A stretch of 64,000 nt of DNA from Pseudomonas denitrificans (nom. rej.) (GCF_008807415.1 NZ_CP043626.1:3844001-3908000); one strand, 5' to 3'; positions 1 to 11,518 are shown, numbered from the stretch's first letter. Notes: generated by a model from the letters alone, not told the origin. Numbers and translations are program-made.

Positions 1-620
1 GCCCCACCGTCTTCAAGGGCTACCTGCAGGCCAGCAAGAACAAGGACATCTGGGTCGACGGCGACTGGTTCAACACCGGCGACCTGGGCCGCATCGACGC
101 CGACGGCTACATCTGGCTCACCGGCCGCAGCAAGGACCTGATCATCCGGGGCGGGCACAACATCGACCCGCAGATGATCGAGGAAGCCCTGCACCGCCAC
201 CCCGCCGTGGCCATGGCCGCCGCCGTGGGCAAGCCGTGCCTGAAGGCCGGCGAGCTGCCGGTGGTGTACATCCAGCTCAAGCCGGGCATGCAGGCGAGCG
301 AAGCGGAACTGCTGGAGCACGCCGCGCAGCACGTGCCCGAGCGCGCCGCGGTGCCCAAGGACGTCTGGCTGCTGGACGCCATCCCGGTCACCGCGGTGGG
401 CAAGACCTTCAAGCCGGCACTGCGCCTGGATGCCATTCGTCGCGTGCTCGAGGACGAGACCCGGCACCTGTCCCCGGCACCGCGAATCGAGGTGATTGCC
501 GATGACCGCTTTGGTCAGAAAGCGCGTCTTTTCGTTGGCGACCTCGACCTAGACTCACGCGCCGCCCTGGCCGACCGTCTGGGCGGTTACGCGGTGCACG
601 TGGAGCTGCTGGAACACTGA
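1..620 (+). CDS. acyl-CoA synthetase (AMP-binding), C-terminal part
   Basis: This is the 3' end of a gene that begins before the window; the reading frame opens at base 3. The product should activate a carboxylic acid to its acyl-CoA through an acyl-adenylate. The segment shows the late ANL-superfamily motifs: GDWFNTGDLG, then DGYIWLTGRSKDLII with the hinge and core-motif region, then GGHNIDPQMIEE, and PVTAVGKTFKPALR near the C-terminus carrying the usual catalytic lysine. The substrate cannot be told from this part. Upstream of rhlB in P. aeruginosa lies a comparable AMP-binding gene (PA3860, from memory). The stop is followed by a GC-rich hairpin at about 632-653 (CCGGCCGACC / GGTCGGCCGG). 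Confidence 0.9.
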   Translation, partial: PTVFKGYLQASKNKDIWVDGDWFNTGDLGRIDADGYIWLTGRSKDLIIRGGHNIDPQMIEEALHRHPAVAMAAAVGKPCLKAGELPVVYIQLKPGMQASEAELLEHAAQHVPERAAVPKDVWLLDAIPVTAVGKTFKPALRLDAIRRVLEDETRHLSPAPRIEVIADDRFGQKARLFVGDLDLDSRAALADRLGGYAVHVELLEH

Positions 621-733
621 TGAAACACCCGGCCGACCGCCGGTCGGCCGGGTCTGGATGCGAATTGCCAGTAGTCAAATCTGACTAATACTGATGGCTC
701 AATGTGCGAAGAGGACTACAGGGAGAGTCAGTC

Positions 734-775
734 GTGCACATCATCAGCCGCTACCCGACGTCCGCCGCGCCATGA
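734..775 (+). CDS. possible 13-codon upstream ORF coupled to the diguanylate cyclase gene
   Basis: A GTG at 734 sits six bases after a good ribosome-binding site (GGGAGAG, 721-727). It opens a 13-codon frame, MHIISRYPTSAAP, whose TGA stop (773-775) overlaps the ATG at 772 in the arrangement ATGA. The downstream GGDEF gene has no good ribosome-binding site of its own at that ATG, so its translation could depend on re-initiation. Nothing else supports this as a real peptide. Confidence 0.3.
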   Translation: MHIISRYPTSAAP

Positions 776-1710
776 AAGCCGCGCAGTGGAAAGAGGACAT
801 CCGCCAACTCCAGCACTTGCGCCTGTTCCAGAACGTGGCCGCGGCCAACCTGCAGCAGCTGCTCAAGGATTTCCGCGCCTGCGAACTGGAGCGCGGCGAA
901 ATCCTGCTGTCGCCCTTCAACCGCAATCACTTCCTTTATATGGTCCTCTCCGGGCACCTGACGGTGTACCTGGGGTCGCTGGACAACCAGCCGGTGAGCA
1001 CCCTGCATCCGGGTGACTGCGCCGGCGAGATCAGTTTCATCGACAGCGACCATCCTTCGGCCTATGTCGTAGCCAGCGAACCGACCACCGTCCTGCGTCT
1101 GCACCGCGAAGCGCTGATCGGCCTGTTCGAGCACTCCCCGCAGGTGATGCAGAACCTTCTCTCGGTGCTTTGCGAGCGGGTGCGCGAAGGCAACCGGATC
1201 ATTCTCGACACCGAGCAGAACGCCAACATCGACACCCTCACCGGGCTGTTCAACCGGCGCTGGCTGGAGCACATCTACGACCGCGAGAGCACGCGCTGTG
1301 CCTTCAACGAGCAACCCATGTGCATGCTCATGCTCGATGTCGACCACTTCAAGAACTACAACGACGAGCACGGCCACCTGGCCGGCGACTACGCGCTGTG
1401 CCTGGTCGCCCATACACTGCGCAGCCAGCTGCGGCCCAAGGACAGCATGGCTCGCTATGGCGGCGAGGAGTTCGTCATCCTGCTGCCGGAAATCGCCATC
1501 GATGAGGCCCGGCGCATCGGCAATCGCCTGCGCCAGAGCCTGGAGCAGGTCGCCTCCTTCTACTCGCCGGTGGGCGTGCTGCCCGGTGTCACCGTGTCCC
1601 TGGGGCTGGCCGAGATGGACATCCAGGAAAACCTGCCGAGCCTGATCCTGCGGGCAGACAGCGCCCTCTACCAGGCCAAGCAGAAGGGCCGCAACTGCCT
1701 CTGCGGCTGA
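772..1710 (+). CDS. diguanylate cyclase with N-terminal cyclic-nucleotide-binding-type domain
   Basis: Predicted soluble protein of 312 aa that makes c-di-GMP from two GTP. Residues about 15-125 form a cNMP-binding/Crp-type beta-roll (for example HPGDCAGEISFIDSDHPSAY and a following helix with ERVREGNRI). Residues about 150-310 form a GGDEF domain with an intact GGEEF signature near residues 230-234, so it should be active. An RxxD motif (RPKD) five residues before the signature is a normal inhibitory I-site. There are no membrane segments. An in-frame ATG at 694 would add 26 residues unlike the family. I prefer 772 because it overlaps the stop of a short upstream frame with a strong ribosome-binding site. 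The sensed ligand is unknown. Confidence 0.85.
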   Translation: MKAAQWKEDIRQLQHLRLFQNVAAANLQQLLKDFRACELERGEILLSPFNRNHFLYMVLSGHLTVYLGSLDNQPVSTLHPGDCAGEISFIDSDHPSAYVVASEPTTVLRLHREALIGLFEHSPQVMQNLLSVLCERVREGNRIILDTEQNANIDTLTGLFNRRWLEHIYDRESTRCAFNEQPMCMLMLDVDHFKNYNDEHGHLAGDYALCLVAHTLRSQLRPKDSMARYGGEEFVILLPEIAIDEARRIGNRLRQSLEQVASFYSPVGVLPGVTVSLGLAEMDIQENLPSLILRADSALYQAKQKGRNCLCG

Positions 1711-1786
1711 GGCCGCTTCCCTTCACCTGCCCTTCTGTTAGATTGCGCCCCAGCAAGAAAACCAATAACAAAGCTGGGAAGCTGAC

Positions 1787-2944
1787 ATGCGCAAACTGCT
1801 GATCATCCTGCTCGTCCTGCTGGCCGTTGGCCTGGGGATCTTCTTCAACCTGCCGGGCTACATGGACCGCAAGATGAACACCGTGGCCAGCCCGCCGCCC
1901 TACCCCGCCTCGCCGCAGGCCCAGGCGCTGCACCAGACCCTGTTCGTCGCCGACCTGCACGACGACGCCCTGCTCTGGGACCGCAACCTGCTGGACCGCC
2001 ACGACCACGGCCACACCGACCTGCCACGTCTGCTCGAAGGTCATGTCGGCCTGCAGGTATTCTCCACCGTCACCAAGACCCCGCGCGGCCTGAACTACGA
2101 AAGCAACAGCGCCGACAGCGACAACATCACCCCGCTGGTCATTGCCCAGCGCTGGCCGGCACGCACCTGGAACAGCCTGCTCGAACGCGCGCTCTACCAG
2201 GGCGAACTGCTGGACAAGGCCGCCGCCGACAGCCAGGGCAAGCTCACCCTGGTGCGCAGCCGCGACGACCTCACCCGCTACCTCGCGGCCTGGCAGAAAG
2301 ACCCGAAGCAGCTCGCCGCCGTGCTCGCCACCGAAGGCCTGCACCCGCTCGAAGGCAAGCTCGGGAACATCGACCGCATGTACGACGCGGGCTTCCGCAT
2401 CATGGGGCTGACCCATTTCTTCGACAACGAAGTCGGCGGCTCCGCCCACGGCCTGAAGAAAGGCGGCCTGACCGCATTCGGCCGCGAGGTCATCCCGCGC
2501 CTGGAAGACAGGAAAATGCTGATCGACCTGGCCCACGCCTCGCGCCCGCTGATCGACGACGTGCTGGCCATTGCCAGGCGCCCGGTGATCGTTTCCCACA
2601 CCGGCGTCGCCGGTACCTGCCCCGGCCCGCGCAACCTGACCGACGCCCACCTGCGCGGCATCGCCAACACGGGTGGGGTGATCGGCATCGGTTACTGGGA
2701 CGGCGCGGTCTGCGAAACCTCGGTGGAGGCCATCGTCAAGGCCATGCGCTACGCCGCCGACAAGGTAGGCGTCGAGCACGTGGCGCTGGGTTCGGACTTC
2801 GACGGCGCGGTGAATGCGCCCTTCGACACCACCGGCCTCGCGCAACTGACGCAAGGCCTGGCGAAAGCCGGCTTCAGCGACCGGGACATCGCCGCCATCA
2901 TGGGCGGAAACGTCCGCCGGCTGCTGCTGGAGAACCTTCCGTAG
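1787..2944 (+). CDS. membrane-anchored dipeptidase, peptidase family M19
   Basis: A 385-aa member of the renal dipeptidase/M19 family, zinc-dependent dipeptide hydrolases. The first 20 residues (MRKLLIILLVLLAVGLGIFF) form a single membrane anchor or uncleaved signal, so the catalytic domain should face the periplasm. Family landmarks are visible in order: the HxD zinc motif in VADLHDD (about residue 58), ATEGLHPLEG with the bridging Glu, GLTHFFDNEVGGSAHG, VIVSHTGV, and ALGSDFDGAV near the C-terminus. The start is supported by GGGAAG upstream. The gene stands alone between the diguanylate cyclase and rhlB genes, all on the plus strand. The natural substrate is not evident; peptidoglycan-derived or exported dipeptides are possible. 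Confidence 0.88.
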   Translation: MRKLLIILLVLLAVGLGIFFNLPGYMDRKMNTVASPPPYPASPQAQALHQTLFVADLHDDALLWDRNLLDRHDHGHTDLPRLLEGHVGLQVFSTVTKTPRGLNYESNSADSDNITPLVIAQRWPARTWNSLLERALYQGELLDKAAADSQGKLTLVRSRDDLTRYLAAWQKDPKQLAAVLATEGLHPLEGKLGNIDRMYDAGFRIMGLTHFFDNEVGGSAHGLKKGGLTAFGREVIPRLEDRKMLIDLAHASRPLIDDVLAIARRPVIVSHTGVAGTCPGPRNLTDAHLRGIANTGGVIGIGYWDGAVCETSVEAIVKAMRYAADKVGVEHVALGSDFDGAVNAPFDTTGLAQLTQGLAKAGFSDRDIAAIMGGNVRRLLLENLP

Positions 2945-3040
2945 CCCAAGTCAATAGGCAGAATGCCCGTGGCACTTCGCCCTGCGGGCATCTTGCATTA
3001 CACTGGCGGCCGTTCATTCCTTAACCAGTACGAGACCAAC

Positions 3041-4591
3041 GTGCTCAAAGCACTCAAGAAAATCTTCAGCAAGGGTGATGGCGAGCAGCCCGTCACCACG
3101 CCGGCAGCCCCCGCACCCGCTGCCTCCCAGCCCGCCCCGAGCGGCGAAAAGCGTCCGCGCAAACCGCGCAATCCGCGCCCCGAAGGCGACAACGGCGAGA
3201 AGCCGGCCCGCGGCCCGAAGAGCGACAAACCCCGCGCCGAGCGTTCCGACAAAGGCGAACGCGGCGAAAAACGCGAGCACGCGCCGAAGCAGGAGCATGC
3301 CAAGGCCGAGGGTGCCGACAAGCCCCGCGAGCCGAAACCGCGCCGCGAGCGCAAGCCGCGCCCGCCGGTGGTGGACAACTGGAAGCTGGAAGACTTCGTG
3401 GTCGAGCCGGCCGAAGGCAAGACGCGCTTCCACGACTTCAACCTCGACCCGCGCCTGATGCACGCCATCCATGACCTGGGCTTCCCGTACTGCACGCCGA
3501 TCCAGGCACAGGTACTGGGCTTCACCCTGCGTGGCCAGGACGCCATCGGCCGCGCCCAGACCGGCACCGGCAAGACCGCCGCGTTCCTCATCTCGATCAT
3601 CACCCAGCTGCTGCAGACCCCGCCGCCCAAAGAGCGCTACATGGGCGAGCCGCGTGCGCTGATCATCGCGCCGACCCGCGAGCTGGTGGTGCAGATCGCC
3701 AACGACGCCCTCGGCCTGGCCAAGTACACCGGCCTGAATGTCATGAGCTTCGTCGGCGGCATGGACTTCGACAAGCAGCTCAAGACCCTGGAATCGCGCT
3801 TCTGCGACATCCTGGTCGCCACCCCCGGCCGCCTGCTGGACTTCAACCAGCGCGGCGAGGTGCACCTGGACATGGTCGAGGTGATGGTGCTGGACGAAGC
3901 TGACCGCATGCTCGACATGGGCTTCATCCCGCAGGTCCGCCAGATCATCCGCCAGACCCCGTACAAGGGCGAGCGCCAGACCCTGCTGTTCTCCGCCACC
4001 TTCACCGACGACGTGATGAACCTGGCCAAGCAGTGGACCGTCGACCCGGCCATCGTCGAGATCGAGCCGGAAAACGTCGCCAGCGATACCGTCGAGCAGC
4101 ACGTCTATGCCGTTGCCGGCAGCGACAAGTACAAGCTGCTGTACAACCTGATCGCGCAGAACGACTGGACCCGCGTGATGGTCTTCGCCAACCGCAAGGA
4201 CGAGGTGCGTCGCATCGAGGAACGCCTGACCAAGGACGGCATCAGCGCCGCCCAGATGTCCGGCGACGTGCCGCAGCACAAGCGCATCAAGGTCCTGGAA
4301 GGCTTCCGTGAAGGCAAGATCCGCGTCCTGGTCGCCACCGACGTCGCCGGCCGCGGCATCCACGTCGACGGCATCAGCCACGTAATCAACTTCACCCTGC
4401 CCGAAGACCCGGACGACTACGTGCACCGCATCGGCCGTACCGGCCGCGCCGGCAGCACCGGTACCTCCATCAGCTTCGCTGGCGAGGACGATGCCTTCGC
4501 CCTGCCGCCGATCGAGGAACTGCTGGGCCGCAAGATCAACTGCGAAATGCCGCCCACCGAGCTGCTCAAGCCGGTACCGCGCAAGCACTGA
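3041..4591 (+). CDS. rhlB: ATP-dependent DEAD-box RNA helicase RhlB
   Basis: A 516-aa DEAD-box helicase that unwinds structured RNA, in many proteobacteria as part of the RNase E degradosome. The first 120 residues or so are a low-complexity, Lys/Arg/Pro/Glu-rich extension typical of Pseudomonas RhlB. The helicase core follows with TPIQAQ (Q motif), AQTGTGKTA (I), PTRELVVQ (Ia), DEAD (II), SAT (III), ATDVAGRGI (V) and [10 protein letters not shown] (VI). I use the GTG at 3041 (product MLKALKKIF) because it reproduces the family N-terminus; an in-frame ATG at 2963 would add 26 unrelated residues. A strong terminator follows. Position beside dauBAR matches P. aeruginosa, except for an intervening chemoreceptor gene. 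Confidence 0.93.
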   Translation: MLKALKKIFSKGDGEQPVTTPAAPAPAASQPAPSGEKRPRKPRNPRPEGDNGEKPARGPKSDKPRAERSDKGERGEKREHAPKQEHAKAEGADKPREPKPRRERKPRPPVVDNWKLEDFVVEPAEGKTRFHDFNLDPRLMHAIHDLGFPYCTPIQAQVLGFTLRGQDAIGRAQTGTGKTAAFLISIITQLLQTPPPKERYMGEPRALIIAPTRELVVQIANDALGLAKYTGLNVMSFVGGMDFDKQLKTLESRFCDILVATPGRLLDFNQRGEVHLDMVEVMVLDEADRMLDMGFIPQVRQIIRQTPYKGERQTLLFSATFTDDVMNLAKQWTVDPAIVEIEPENVASDTVEQHVYAVAGSDKYKLLYNLIAQNDWTRVMVFANRKDEVRRIEERLTKDGISAAQMSGDVPQHKRIKVLEGFREGKIRVLVATDVAGRGIHVDGISHVINFTLPEDPDDYVHRIGRTGRAGSTGTSISFAGEDDAFALPPIEELLGRKINCEMPPTELLKPVPRKH

Positions 4592-4610
4592 TCGCTTGTT
4601 GCACCAGAAG

Positions 4611-4640
4611 AAGGCGAAGCCACATGGCTTCGCCTTTTTT
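4611..4640 (+). terminator. rho-independent terminator after rhlB
   Basis: An 11-bp perfect stem (AAGGCGAAGCC / GGCTTCGCCTT) with a four-base loop, followed by a run of T, 19 bases after the rhlB stop. Confidence 0.92.
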
Positions 4641-4821
4641 GTTTCCACCGGCGTTACCGCGGGTGACGAATCCCCCTTCCTAGAGCCTGCCATTCCTCCT
4701 GCCGGACCCGCTGGGACGACCGTACGGCATCCCCCCGCAAACAATGGCCACGCGCCATTACCCGCGCAATAGGCCTGCCCCCGGCCGTTTCTGCTCAGTT
4801 TTATTTACAGACGTAAAAAAA

Positions 4822-4838
4822 TTCGCACGCTTCTTGCA
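4822..4838 (+). promoter_or_regulatory. sigma-54-like -24/-12 element before the chemoreceptor gene
   Basis: TTCGCACGCTTCTTGCA matches the RpoN consensus TTGGCACG-N4-TTGCA at every fixed base except the first G of the -24 GG pair. It lies 42 bases before the start codon, in an otherwise gene-free stretch (4641-4880). The mismatch is at a normally important base, so this is a candidate only. Confidence 0.35.
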
Positions 4839-4880
4839 AAGCACGCGAGAACAATTCCAAGAACTCGTCGGAATCCTCCC

Positions 4881-6839
4881 ATGCCCTTGCGCGCCAAACT
4901 TGCTCTGAGTTTCCTCTCGGTCGGCCTGATCCCCGTGCTGGTGATGGCCATCGTGGTCTATCTCCAGGCCAGCCGTGCCCTCGAAGAACAAAGCCTGAAC
5001 GCCCTGGAGGCGGTCGCCAGCATCAAGCAGCGGCAGCTGATGGACGCCTGGAAGGCCCGTAACGACCAGCTCAGCAGCCTCGCCACCAACCTGGGCAGCA
5101 ACTACGCGGGCCTGGACAGCGAGTCCCTGGTGACCACCGCCAACTACGACCGCCCGGTGTTCGAGAACTTCATCAAGACCTTCGGCTACCGCGAACTGCG
5201 TCTGGTGGCCGGCGACGGCAAGGTGGTGTTCAGCCTCGGCCGTGGCGTCGACTACCAGCAGAACATCGGCGATCCGCAGTGGCGCGACACGCCGTTCGGC
5301 CAGTTCATCCGCAAGGCGCTGGACAGCGGCAAGGCCAGCATCAGCGACCTGGAGCAGGCGCCCAACGACCAGCAGCCGGTGCAATGGCTGGCCGCGCCGA
5401 TCAAGGACAATGGCAAGCTGCAACTGCTGCTGGTGCTGGAACTGCCGCTCGCCTCGATCAACGAAGTGATGCAGAACCGCCAGGGCCTGGGCGACGACGG
5501 CGAGACCTACCTGGTCGGCGGCGACGGCAGCCTGCGCTCGGACTCGGTGCGCTTTGCCGATCACCACGTACGCCGCGACAAGGAAAGCCCCACCGCCCTG
5601 CCCGGCCAGGCCATCGAGAAAGCCCTGGCCGGCGAGCAGGGTCGTCTTTCCGAGACGGGCCTGAGCAACGAGCCGGCGCTCAAGTCCTTCGTCCCGCTGA
5701 ACCTGGACGGCCTGCACTGGGCGCTGGTGGCGGAAATGGACCAGGACCAGGCCTTCGCCCCGGTGCGCAAGCTGATGTGGCAGATCCTCGTGCTCGGCGT
5801 GCTGACCCTGCTCGGCGTCGCCGCCGGCACCTGGCTGGTCAGCCGCAGCGTGATGCGCCCGCTGGGTGGCGAGCCGGCCAGCATGGCCGCCCTGGCCCAG
5901 CGCCTGGCCGGCGGCGAGCTGCGCCTGAGCGACGACGCCAGCGCCAGCAGCGGCCTGATGCAGGCCCTGCGCGAGATGACCACGGCCTGGCGCCAGGTGG
6001 TCGAGCGTCTGCGCCAGGCCAGCGAGGCCGTGGGTGACGCCAGCGGCGACATCCTCGACGCCGCCGGGCGCACCAGCCATCACCTCGACCAGCAGCAGGA
6101 AGCGCTGGAAATGGTGGTCAGTGCCGTCGACCAGATGGCCGCCACCGTGCAGGAAATCGCCGGCAGCGCCAGCCGCAGTGCAGACGGCAGCGCCGCCGCG
6201 CGACAGGCCTTCGTCGCCATGCAGGGCACCCTGCAACACATGATTGGCCGCCAGGACCAACTGCTGGTCGGCCTGCGCCAGGCCGATGGCGTGGTGCAGA
6301 CCCTGGCCGGCGAGAGCCAGCAGATCGGCTCGGTGCTGGACGTGATCCGCTCCATCGCCGAACAGACCAACCTGCTTGCCCTCAACGCCGCCATCGAAGC
6401 CGCCCGCGCCGGTGAGGCGGGTCGGGGGTTCGCCGTGGTCGCCGACGAGGTGCGCAGCCTGGCCCAGCGCACCCGCAGCGCCACCGACGAGATCGTCGCC
6501 ATCGTCGGCAGCCTGGGCGACTCCTCCGTCCAGGCGCAGTCGAGCATGAGCGGCGCCAGCGAACAGGCCCATACCCTGGAGCAGGACACCCAGGCCGTGC
6601 TGGAAGCCCTCGGCGCGCTGGATGATTCGCTGCAGGGCGTGCATGCCATGGCCTTCCAGATCGCCGCCGCCGCCGAACAGCAGGCCGCCACGACCCAGGA
6701 AGTGAACCAGCACATGCACCGCCTGAGCGACATGACCGTGGAAAACCGCAAGACCGCCGCGCACACCCGCGACTGCGGAGAGCACCTGCGCCGCGTGGCC
6801 GGAAGCCAGGAAGAACTGGTGGCGCAGTTCAAGCTGTAA
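4881..6839 (+). CDS. methyl-accepting chemotaxis protein with periplasmic sensor domain
   Basis: A 652-aa transmembrane chemoreceptor that should control CheA. There is a membrane segment at residues about 8-30 and a periplasmic region of roughly 260 residues with a Cache-like layout (tandem segments around [16 protein letters not shown] and [19 protein letters not shown]). A second membrane segment ([20 protein letters not shown]) and a HAMP-like linker beginning MRPLGGEP follow. The signalling domain contains the hairpin-tip signature [19 protein letters not shown] and [15 protein letters not shown]. It ends AQFKL, without a CheR-binding pentapeptide. The ligand is unknown. Its place between rhlB and dauBAR, which I recall as adjacent in P. 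aeruginosa, makes an amino-acid ligand an attractive but untested idea. Confidence 0.92.
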   Translation: MPLRAKLALSFLSVGLIPVLVMAIVVYLQASRALEEQSLNALEAVASIKQRQLMDAWKARNDQLSSLATNLGSNYAGLDSESLVTTANYDRPVFENFIKTFGYRELRLVAGDGKVVFSLGRGVDYQQNIGDPQWRDTPFGQFIRKALDSGKASISDLEQAPNDQQPVQWLAAPIKDNGKLQLLLVLELPLASINEVMQNRQGLGDDGETYLVGGDGSLRSDSVRFADHHVRRDKESPTALPGQAIEKALAGEQGRLSETGLSNEPALKSFVPLNLDGLHWALVAEMDQDQAFAPVRKLMWQILVLGVLTLLGVAAGTWLVSRSVMRPLGGEPASMAALAQRLAGGELRLSDDASASSGLMQALREMTTAWRQVVERLRQASEAVGDASGDILDAAGRTSHHLDQQQEALEMVVSAVDQMAATVQEIAGSASRSADGSAAARQAFVAMQGTLQHMIGRQDQLLVGLRQADGVVQTLAGESQQIGSVLDVIRSIAEQTNLLALNAAIEAARAGEAGRGFAVVADEVRSLAQRTRSATDEIVAIVGSLGDSSVQAQSSMSGASEQAHTLEQDTQAVLEALGALDDSLQGVHAMAFQIAAAAEQQAATTQEVNQHMHRLSDMTVENRKTAAHTRDCGEHLRRVAGSQEELVAQFKL

Positions 6840-6851
6840 GTTGCGTCATTC

Positions 6852-6886
6852 CCTGTAGGAGCGGACCCATGGGGCGCTCCTACAGG
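6852..6886 (+). repeat. GTAGGAGCG-type palindrome (family C), possibly also a terminator
   Basis: CCTGTAGGAGCG and its exact inverse CGCTCCTACAGG bracket an 11-base loop just after the chemoreceptor stop. The half-site recurs across the window (around 9,949, 10,121, 11,602, 41,641, 60,741 and 60,940), so this is a REP-type dispersed element. There is no T tract, so any terminator role is uncertain. Confidence 0.75.
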
Positions 6887-6942
6887 CCAGCACTACCGGC
6901 TTGAGCCCCGCGAAAACGCATACACCACCCGACCACCTACCC

Positions 6943-6994
6943 TTGCCGATCAAGACAATCGAGTCCAGAATGGAAAAATAAATCCAAACCTGGA
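6943..6994 (+). promoter_or_regulatory. dauB promoter region with candidate DauR operators
   Basis: A plausible sigma-70 pair, TTGCCG (6943-6948) and CAGAAT (6966-6971), is separated by 17 bases. The -10 overlaps the 11-bp palindrome TCCAGAATGGA (6964-6974). A second copy of the pattern, TCCAAACCTGGA, lies at 6983-6994 close to the dauB start. The same TCCA-GAW-TGGA palindrome occurs at 11,183-11,193 upstream of the nearby amino-acid-binding-protein gene. DauR is known as the repressor of dauBAR; assigning these sites to it is inference. Confidence 0.45.
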
Positions 6995-7002
6995 GTCTCA
7001 CC

Positions 7003-9094
<2,092 letters not shown>

Positions 9095-9183
9095 GCCGTC
9101 GTTCGTGACAGCCTGCGGGCGCTTGCGGCACACTCGCCAGCGCCCGTGCCATCGCCCGCCTAATCGCCCCGAGAGCCTTGCCC

Positions 9184-9807
9184 ATGACCGCCGCTGATCC
9201 GCTGGACAACTACAAGGCCATCGCCGACGCCATCGCCGCGCTGTTCTTCCCCCACGCCGAAGTGGTCATCCACGACCTGCGCAACCAGCGCGTGGCCTAC
9301 CTGGCGAACAACATCTCCAAACGCGAGATCGGCGACGACTCGGCGCTGGAAGACATGCTCGAAGGCGGCAGCGAGGAGCGCAACATCGGTCCCTACGAGA
9401 AACTCAACTGGGACGGCCAGAAGATCCGCTCCATCAGCACCGTGCTGCGCGACGGCAAGGGCGAACCACTGGCGGTGTTGTGCATCAACCTCAACATCAC
9501 CCTGTTCGAGACCGCCAAGGCGGCGCTCGACCTGTTCCTCTCCTCCAGCAAGGTCATCCCGCAACCGGACGCGCTGTTCCGCGACGACTGGCAGGAGCGC
9601 ATCAACACCTTCCTGCACGGCTGGCTGCAGCAGCGCCAGCTGAGCCTCTCCACCCTCAGCCGCGACCACAAGCGCGAACTGGTCCTGGCGCTGCATGCCG
9701 AGGGCGCGTTCAAGGGCAAGAGCGCGGCGAACTACGTGGCCAACGTCCTGAACATGGGCCGCGCGACGGTGTACAAGCACCTGAAGGAGTTGAAGGAGGA
9801 GGTCTGA
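9184..9807 (+). CDS. dauR: transcriptional regulator DauR of the D-arginine operon
   Basis: A 207-aa regulator of the YheO type: an N-terminal PAS-like domain (residues about 5-125, with VVIHDLRNQRVAYLANNIS) and a C-terminal helix-turn-helix (about 150-205, GKSAANYVANVLNMGRATVYKHLKEL). In P. aeruginosa DauR represses dauBAR. I choose the ATG at 9184, just after a TTG that could also be read as a start. A 89-base gap separates it from dauA. TCCA-N3-TGGA palindromes at dauB and at the adjacent binding-protein gene are candidate targets. Confidence 0.88.
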   Translation: MTAADPLDNYKAIADAIAALFFPHAEVVIHDLRNQRVAYLANNISKREIGDDSALEDMLEGGSEERNIGPYEKLNWDGQKIRSISTVLRDGKGEPLAVLCINLNITLFETAKAALDLFLSSSKVIPQPDALFRDDWQERINTFLHGWLQQRQLSLSTLSRDHKRELVLALHAEGAFKGKSAANYVANVLNMGRATVYKHLKELKEEV

Positions 9808-9948
9808 GCGGCTTGCCTCTCAACCTGCAGGACGGGCGGGGGCGCCTAGCCCATGCCCGCGATGGGGCCCATGGGGCGCGCCTGCCAGTCGCTTTCGGTA
9901 TTCCCCGCCATGATGTGAACCCGCCTGAAACGTCGGCTCTGCCGACGG

Positions 9949-10148
9949 ATCGCGGGCATGACCCGCTCATACAGGGAACGTCGCCGGCGACGCTTTCGTA
10001 GGATGGTGTGGAGCGAAGCGATACCCATCATTTCCCGTGCACCGTCAGCATGGGTATCGCTGTGCTCCACACCATCCTACGTTCGTGCTCCGCCGTGAGG
10101 TGGACGTGGGTGGGCGCTCGGATCGCGGGCATGGCCCGCTCCTACAGG
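9949..10148. repeat. cluster of dispersed palindromes between dauR and the convergent binding-protein gene
   Basis: Two family C units, GATCGCGGGCATGRCCCGCTC-like (9949-9975 and 10,121-10,148), flank a long inverted repeat of family A (9997-10,081). Family A starts CGTAGGATGGTGTGGAGC, runs through GCGATACCCAT, and returns as ATGGGTATCGC to CCATCCTACG. The same A unit recurs at 26,654 and 60,796. No gene is supported in this 400-base intergenic stretch. Confidence 0.85.
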
Positions 10149-10165
10149 AAGGCGCCGGCGCAACG

Positions 10166-10192
10166 AAAAAGGCCGCCCGAAGGCGGCCTTTT
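10166..10192 (-). terminator. terminator between convergent genes, mainly for the binding-protein gene
   Basis: The stem AAAAGGCCGCC / GGCGGCCTTTT with loop CGAA lies 19 bases beyond the stop of the minus-strand gene. It is symmetric with A and T flanks, so it could work in both directions. Confidence 0.85.
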
Positions 10193-10210
10193 CCATGACT
10201 CGGCGGAGGA

Positions 10211-10987
10211 TCAATCGCCGTAGATATCGCTCTTGAAGTACTTGCCCTCGATGGCCTTGTACTTGCCATTGGCGCGCAGCGCGTCGATGGCGGCGTTGAG
10301 CTGGCCGACCAGCTCGGTATTGCCCTTGCGAACCGCGATACCGGCGCCCTCGCCGAAGTATTTCGGGTCCTTGAACTCCGGCCCGATAAAGGCGAAGCCC
10401 TTGCCGCGCGGGGTTTCCAGGAAGCCGATCTCCAGCGGGATGGAGTCGGCGAAGGTGCCATCCAGGCGGCCTGCCAGCAGGTCCAGGTAGATCTCGTCCT
10501 GGCTGGTGTAGCGCACCACGTTGGCGCCGGCCTTGCCCAGTACCTCGGTGGCGAAACGGTCGGCCGTGGAGCCGCGCTGCACGCCGATGTTCTTGCCCTT
10601 GAGCTGGCTGAACTGCTCGTCCAGCTGCGAGCCTTCCTTCATTACCAGGCGGCCCGGGGTGAAGTAGTACTTGTGGGTGAAGTCCACCGAGTGCTTGCGC
10701 TCTTCGGTGATGGTGATGGAGGACAGCGCGGCGTCGATCTTGCGCACCTTCAGCGAGGGGATCAGGCCGTCGTATTCCTGCTCGACCCACTGGCACTTGC
10801 GCTTCATCTCTTCGCACAGCGCGTTGCCGATGTCGTAGTCGAAGCCGGCGATGCCGCCTTCCGGGGTCTTGTAGGCGAAGGGCGGGTAGGCGGCTTCGAT
10901 GCCGATGCGCAGCGGCTTGTCGTCGGCGTGGGAGAAGGTGGCGAAGGCGGCCAGCATCAGGCCGCCCAGCAGGGCTTTGCGATTCAT
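10211..10987 (-). CDS. periplasmic amino-acid ABC transporter substrate-binding protein
   Basis: A 258-aa family 3 solute-binding protein. Residues 1-20 form a signal peptide ([21 protein letters not shown]), then [23 protein letters not shown] opens the mature protein, with [34 protein letters not shown] and [12 protein letters not shown] as typical lobes. The ligand set resembles Lys/Arg/Orn-binding proteins. The ATG at 10,987 has GGAG eight bases upstream. No permease or ATPase gene is near, so it must partner with a remote system. P. aeruginosa has a comparable orphan (PA3865, from memory) next to dauR, which suggests arginine or its relatives as ligand. Confidence 0.88.
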   Translation of the reverse strand: MNRKALLGGLMLAAFATFSHADDKPLRIGIEAAYPPFAYKTPEGGIAGFDYDIGNALCEEMKRKCQWVEQEYDGLIPSLKVRKIDAALSSITITEERKHSVDFTHKYYFTPGRLVMKEGSQLDEQFSQLKGKNIGVQRGSTADRFATEVLGKAGANVVRYTSQDEIYLDLLAGRLDGTFADSIPLEIGFLETPRGKGFAFIGPEFKDPKYFGEGAGIAVRKGNTELVGQLNAAIDALRANGKYKAIEGKYFKSDIYGD

Positions 10988-11182
10988 CGATGAACTCCGT
11001 TGTGTGGTCGCCGGGGCGAGCGCCGGCCGGTACATCCTGGCAGTGAGTACGGCATGTCTGGGTTCGTCCAGGGGCGCAACGCGGGAGGTTGCGGCGGCAT
11101 TGCCTTGCCCTGACCCAGGCGAACGACTTCTTGTTCTGGCTTGTTCTGCTCCGTCCACGCGCGGGCGCGCGTAAACTTAAAA

Positions 11183-11193
11183 TCCAATCTGGA
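11183..11193 (-). promoter_or_regulatory. TCCA-N3-TGGA palindrome upstream of the binding-protein gene
   Basis: On the minus strand this reads TCCAGATTGGA, one central base different from the palindrome over the dauB promoter (TCCAGAATGGA). Both are preceded by AGT or GAG and followed by an A/T-rich run. It lies about 196 bases before the start codon. A shared DauR operator is inferred. Confidence 0.4.
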
Positions 11194-11237
11194 CTAAAAA
11201 GTACACAACGTCAATCGCCCCTGCCGCGGTCGCGACA

Positions 11238-11326
11238 GTAGGGCGCATAACGCCCCAAGCGTTATCCGCCGCGTTTGGCCATCGGCGCCGGGACGGCGGA
11301 TACAGCGTTCCGCTTTATCCGCCCTG
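11238..11326. repeat. family B dispersed inverted repeat, copy 1
   Basis: It starts GTAGGGCGCATAACGCC, with GCGTTATCCGCC, and returns as GGCGGATA...GCGTTCCGCTTTATCCGCCC. Three more copies are at 26,063, 54,235 and 59,925. It sits in the 750-base gene-free region between the binding-protein gene and moaA. Confidence 0.8.
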
Positions 11327-11518
11327 CGGGTGTGCGGAGGTCTACTGCGGCAGGGCGGCGCACTCTCCTTTGCGGCCGGGCCGCTACTCCTTCGGAGGGA
11401 TGTGGCGCAGCGCACTGCAGCCTTAGTCTGGAAGCGTTCCGAAGCGATCCGAGGAGGATTCGAAACGATTCTTTCGCATGATTTACCGTAGCTTCCACGG
11501 TTATACATTTGGCAGATG

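Noticed and set aside
4758..6785. A 675-codon minus-strand frame opposite the chemoreceptor gene
   Set aside because: It mirrors the chemoreceptor codons, has no ribosome-binding site and no protein features.
6943..6960. An FNR box before dauB (TTGCCGATCAAG)
   Set aside because: Only one half-site is present; the left half lacks the TTGAT core and the spacing is wrong.
9846..10223. Small frames on both strands over the dauR-binding-protein gap
   Set aside because: They translate the dispersed palindromes; the same peptide-like strings (for example GMERSDTH) appear at other copies of the repeat.
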